From NCBI GenBank assembly GCA_020634395.1, contig JACKBU010000025.1, positions 18,461-82,460 of the forward strand: 64,000 nt of DNA, in the 5' to 3' direction. The notes under the pieces are model-generated. The model did no database searches and was not told the origin of the DNA. It saw only the letters and a program-made list of their open reading frames with translations. This DNA comes from Ardenticatenaceae bacterium. Its GTDB lineage: Bacteria > Chloroflexota > Anaerolineae > Promineifilales > Promineifilaceae. Positions 63,043-64,000 of this stretch are shown here, piece after piece. Position numbers and translations under genes: made by a program. Position 1 is the stretch's first letter, and every line of letters starts with the position of its first letter.

Positions 63043-64000
63043 ATGATAACCCCAGACCGCATTGTCCGAACCACCTGTCCCTACTGCGGCGTCGGCTGCC
63101 AATTGCACCTCAACATCAAAGACGAATACATCTACGCCGTCGAAGCCCCCTTCGACGCCGCCCCCAACTACGGCATGCTCTGCGTCAAAGGCCGCTTCGG
63201 CACCGATTACGTCAAGCATCCCGGCCGCGTCAAAACGCCGCTCATCCGCGCCAACCGCGCGGAAGGGCGCAGTGCCAAACCCGTCTGGCGCGAAGCCACC
63301 TGGGACGAAGCCCTGGACTTCGTCGCCGACGAACTGGTGCGCATCGCCCAAACCTACGGCGGCGACGCCATCGCTACCTATGCCAGCGCCAAAGCCACCA
63401 ACGAGGATACCTACATCTTTCAAAAATTCGTTCGCGCCCTGCTGCATACCAACAACGTCGACCACTGCGCCCGCCTCTGCCACGCCGGGTCCGTCACCGG
63501 CTTGCAGTTAGCCATCGGCTCCAGCGCCATGTCCAACTCCATCGCCGAGATGGAACACCTGGACACCTTCATGGTCACCGGCTCCAATACCACCGAAACC
63601 CACCCCGTCATCGCTAACTTCCTCAAACGCGCCGTGCGCCAGAATGGCGCCAAACTCATTGTGGTCGATCCGCGCCAGATAGGCATGACCGACTTTGCCA
63701 CCATCTGGCTGCGCCAGAACCCCGGCACCGACGTGGCCGTCTTCCAGGCGATGGCCCACGTCATCGTCAAAGAGGGCCTCTACGACCAGGACTTCATCCG
63801 CCGCCGCACCGAAGGCTTCGAGGACTACGTCGAATCTCTGGAAGAATACACCCCCGAGTGGGCCGAAACGATTACCGGCGTGCCCGCCGACAGCATCCGC
63901 GAAGCCGCCCGCCTCTATGCCCAGGCCAACCGCGCTGCCATCTACTGGGGCATGGGCATCAGCCAATCCACCCACGGCACCGACAACACCCTGACGCTCA
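63043..64000 (+). CDS. Formate dehydrogenase alpha subunit, molybdopterin-dependent (partial)
   Basis: Runs off the right edge (319 codons seen). An N-terminal [4Fe-4S] motif TCPYCGVGCQLHLN (C-x2-C-x3-C) and later CVKG are followed by the molybdopterin oxidoreductase core. In NVDHCARLCHAGSV the metal-binding position is Cys, not Sec. Start preceded by AAAGGAG. It has no N-terminal ferredoxin domain; that part is supplied by the gene at 14573. Confidence 0.93.
   Translation, partial: MITPDRIVRTTCPYCGVGCQLHLNIKDEYIYAVEAPFDAAPNYGMLCVKGRFGTDYVKHPGRVKTPLIRANRAEGRSAKPVWREATWDEALDFVADELVRIAQTYGGDAIATYASAKATNEDTYIFQKFVRALLHTNNVDHCARLCHAGSVTGLQLAIGSSAMSNSIAEMEHLDTFMVTGSNTTETHPVIANFLKRAVRQNGAKLIVVDPRQIGMTDFATIWLRQNPGTDVAVFQAMAHVIVKEGLYDQDFIRRRTEGFEDYVESLEEYTPEWAETITGVPADSIREAARLYAQANRAAIYWGMGISQSTHGTDNTLTL

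Noticed and set aside
60336..64000. Integron integrase at the upstream end of the array
   Set aside because: Only an FGE-like, a SnoaL, a cupin and an FDH gene were found; no tyrosine recombinase motif seen on either strand.
63043..64000. Selenocysteine formate dehydrogenase
   Set aside because: The metal-binding position is encoded by TGC (Cys) in NVDHCARLCH; no in-frame TGA.
1..64000. tRNA or rRNA genes
   Set aside because: No cloverleaf-like T-loop/anticodon pattern or rRNA sequence was recognised on reading; a tRNAscan-type search would settle this.

Overview
The window looks like a piece of a high-GC bacterial chromosome, most likely from a Chloroflexota (Anaerolineae-like) organism. 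This is inference. It rests on gene content, on secreted proteins that end in a 'YLPFVLR'-type tail, on a fused glycyl-tRNA synthetase and on a two-permease osmoprotectant ABC operon. No rRNA or tRNA gene was seen. A striking feature of the whole window is the palindrome ACGGCCGT, which recurs in genes and spacers alike (about 21 copies counted by eye in the first 10.1 kb).

Region 1-24.8 kb is mostly core or ordinary sequence. On the minus strand lie glyQS, recO, cdd, a GlmU-like nucleotidyltransferase, a lone response regulator, a lipoprotein, an HD hydrolase and an OpuC-type osmoprotectant transporter. A plus-strand PAS/GAF histidine kinase follows. Next come a fused NuoE-NuoF-type subunit and a HoxU/NuoG-N-type subunit, probably the diaphorase half of an NAD-dependent formate dehydrogenase. 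The catalytic subunit of such an enzyme starts at 63,043. Small stand-alone enzymes, an M48 protease and a potassium channel complete the region.

Region 24.9-43.6 kb is accessory and almost all minus strand. It carries many small single-domain genes: S74-type surface protein, SnoaL/NTF2, YdeI, methyltransferases, dienelactone hydrolase, AlkZ-like glycosylase, VOC, DinB, GNAT, ZIP transporter, alkyltransferase-like protein, GMC oxidoreductase, DegT aminotransferase and a hot-dog thioesterase. Several are damaged: a GIY-YIG gene with an in-frame amber codon, an N-truncated DinB and an immunity-protein fragment.

Region 43.7-60.4 kb is the most interesting part. It is an integron cassette array without an integrase (a CALIN), with about 25 complete or remnant attC sites. 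The cores are GTCTAAC/GTTAGAC-like, the inner arms are imperfect and carry extrahelical bases, and all cassette genes lie on the minus strand just upstream of an attC. Cassettes include a SnoaL protein, an alpha/beta hydrolase, a methyltransferase, an isochorismatase-family hydrolase, two lipoproteins, a decayed HigBA toxin-antitoxin pair and a decayed beta-helix surface protein. Between most gene cassettes sits an ORF-less mini-cassette of about 72 bp with its own conserved attC of about 80 bp, so genes and mini-cassettes largely alternate. Mini-cassettes also stand in runs of three. An IS21-family element with a 6-bp target duplication has split one attC; removing it in silico restores the attC stem.

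Region 60.4-64 kb returns to ordinary genes: a formylglycine-generating-enzyme-like protein, a SnoaL protein, a cupin and the start of the formate dehydrogenase alpha subunit, which runs off the window.
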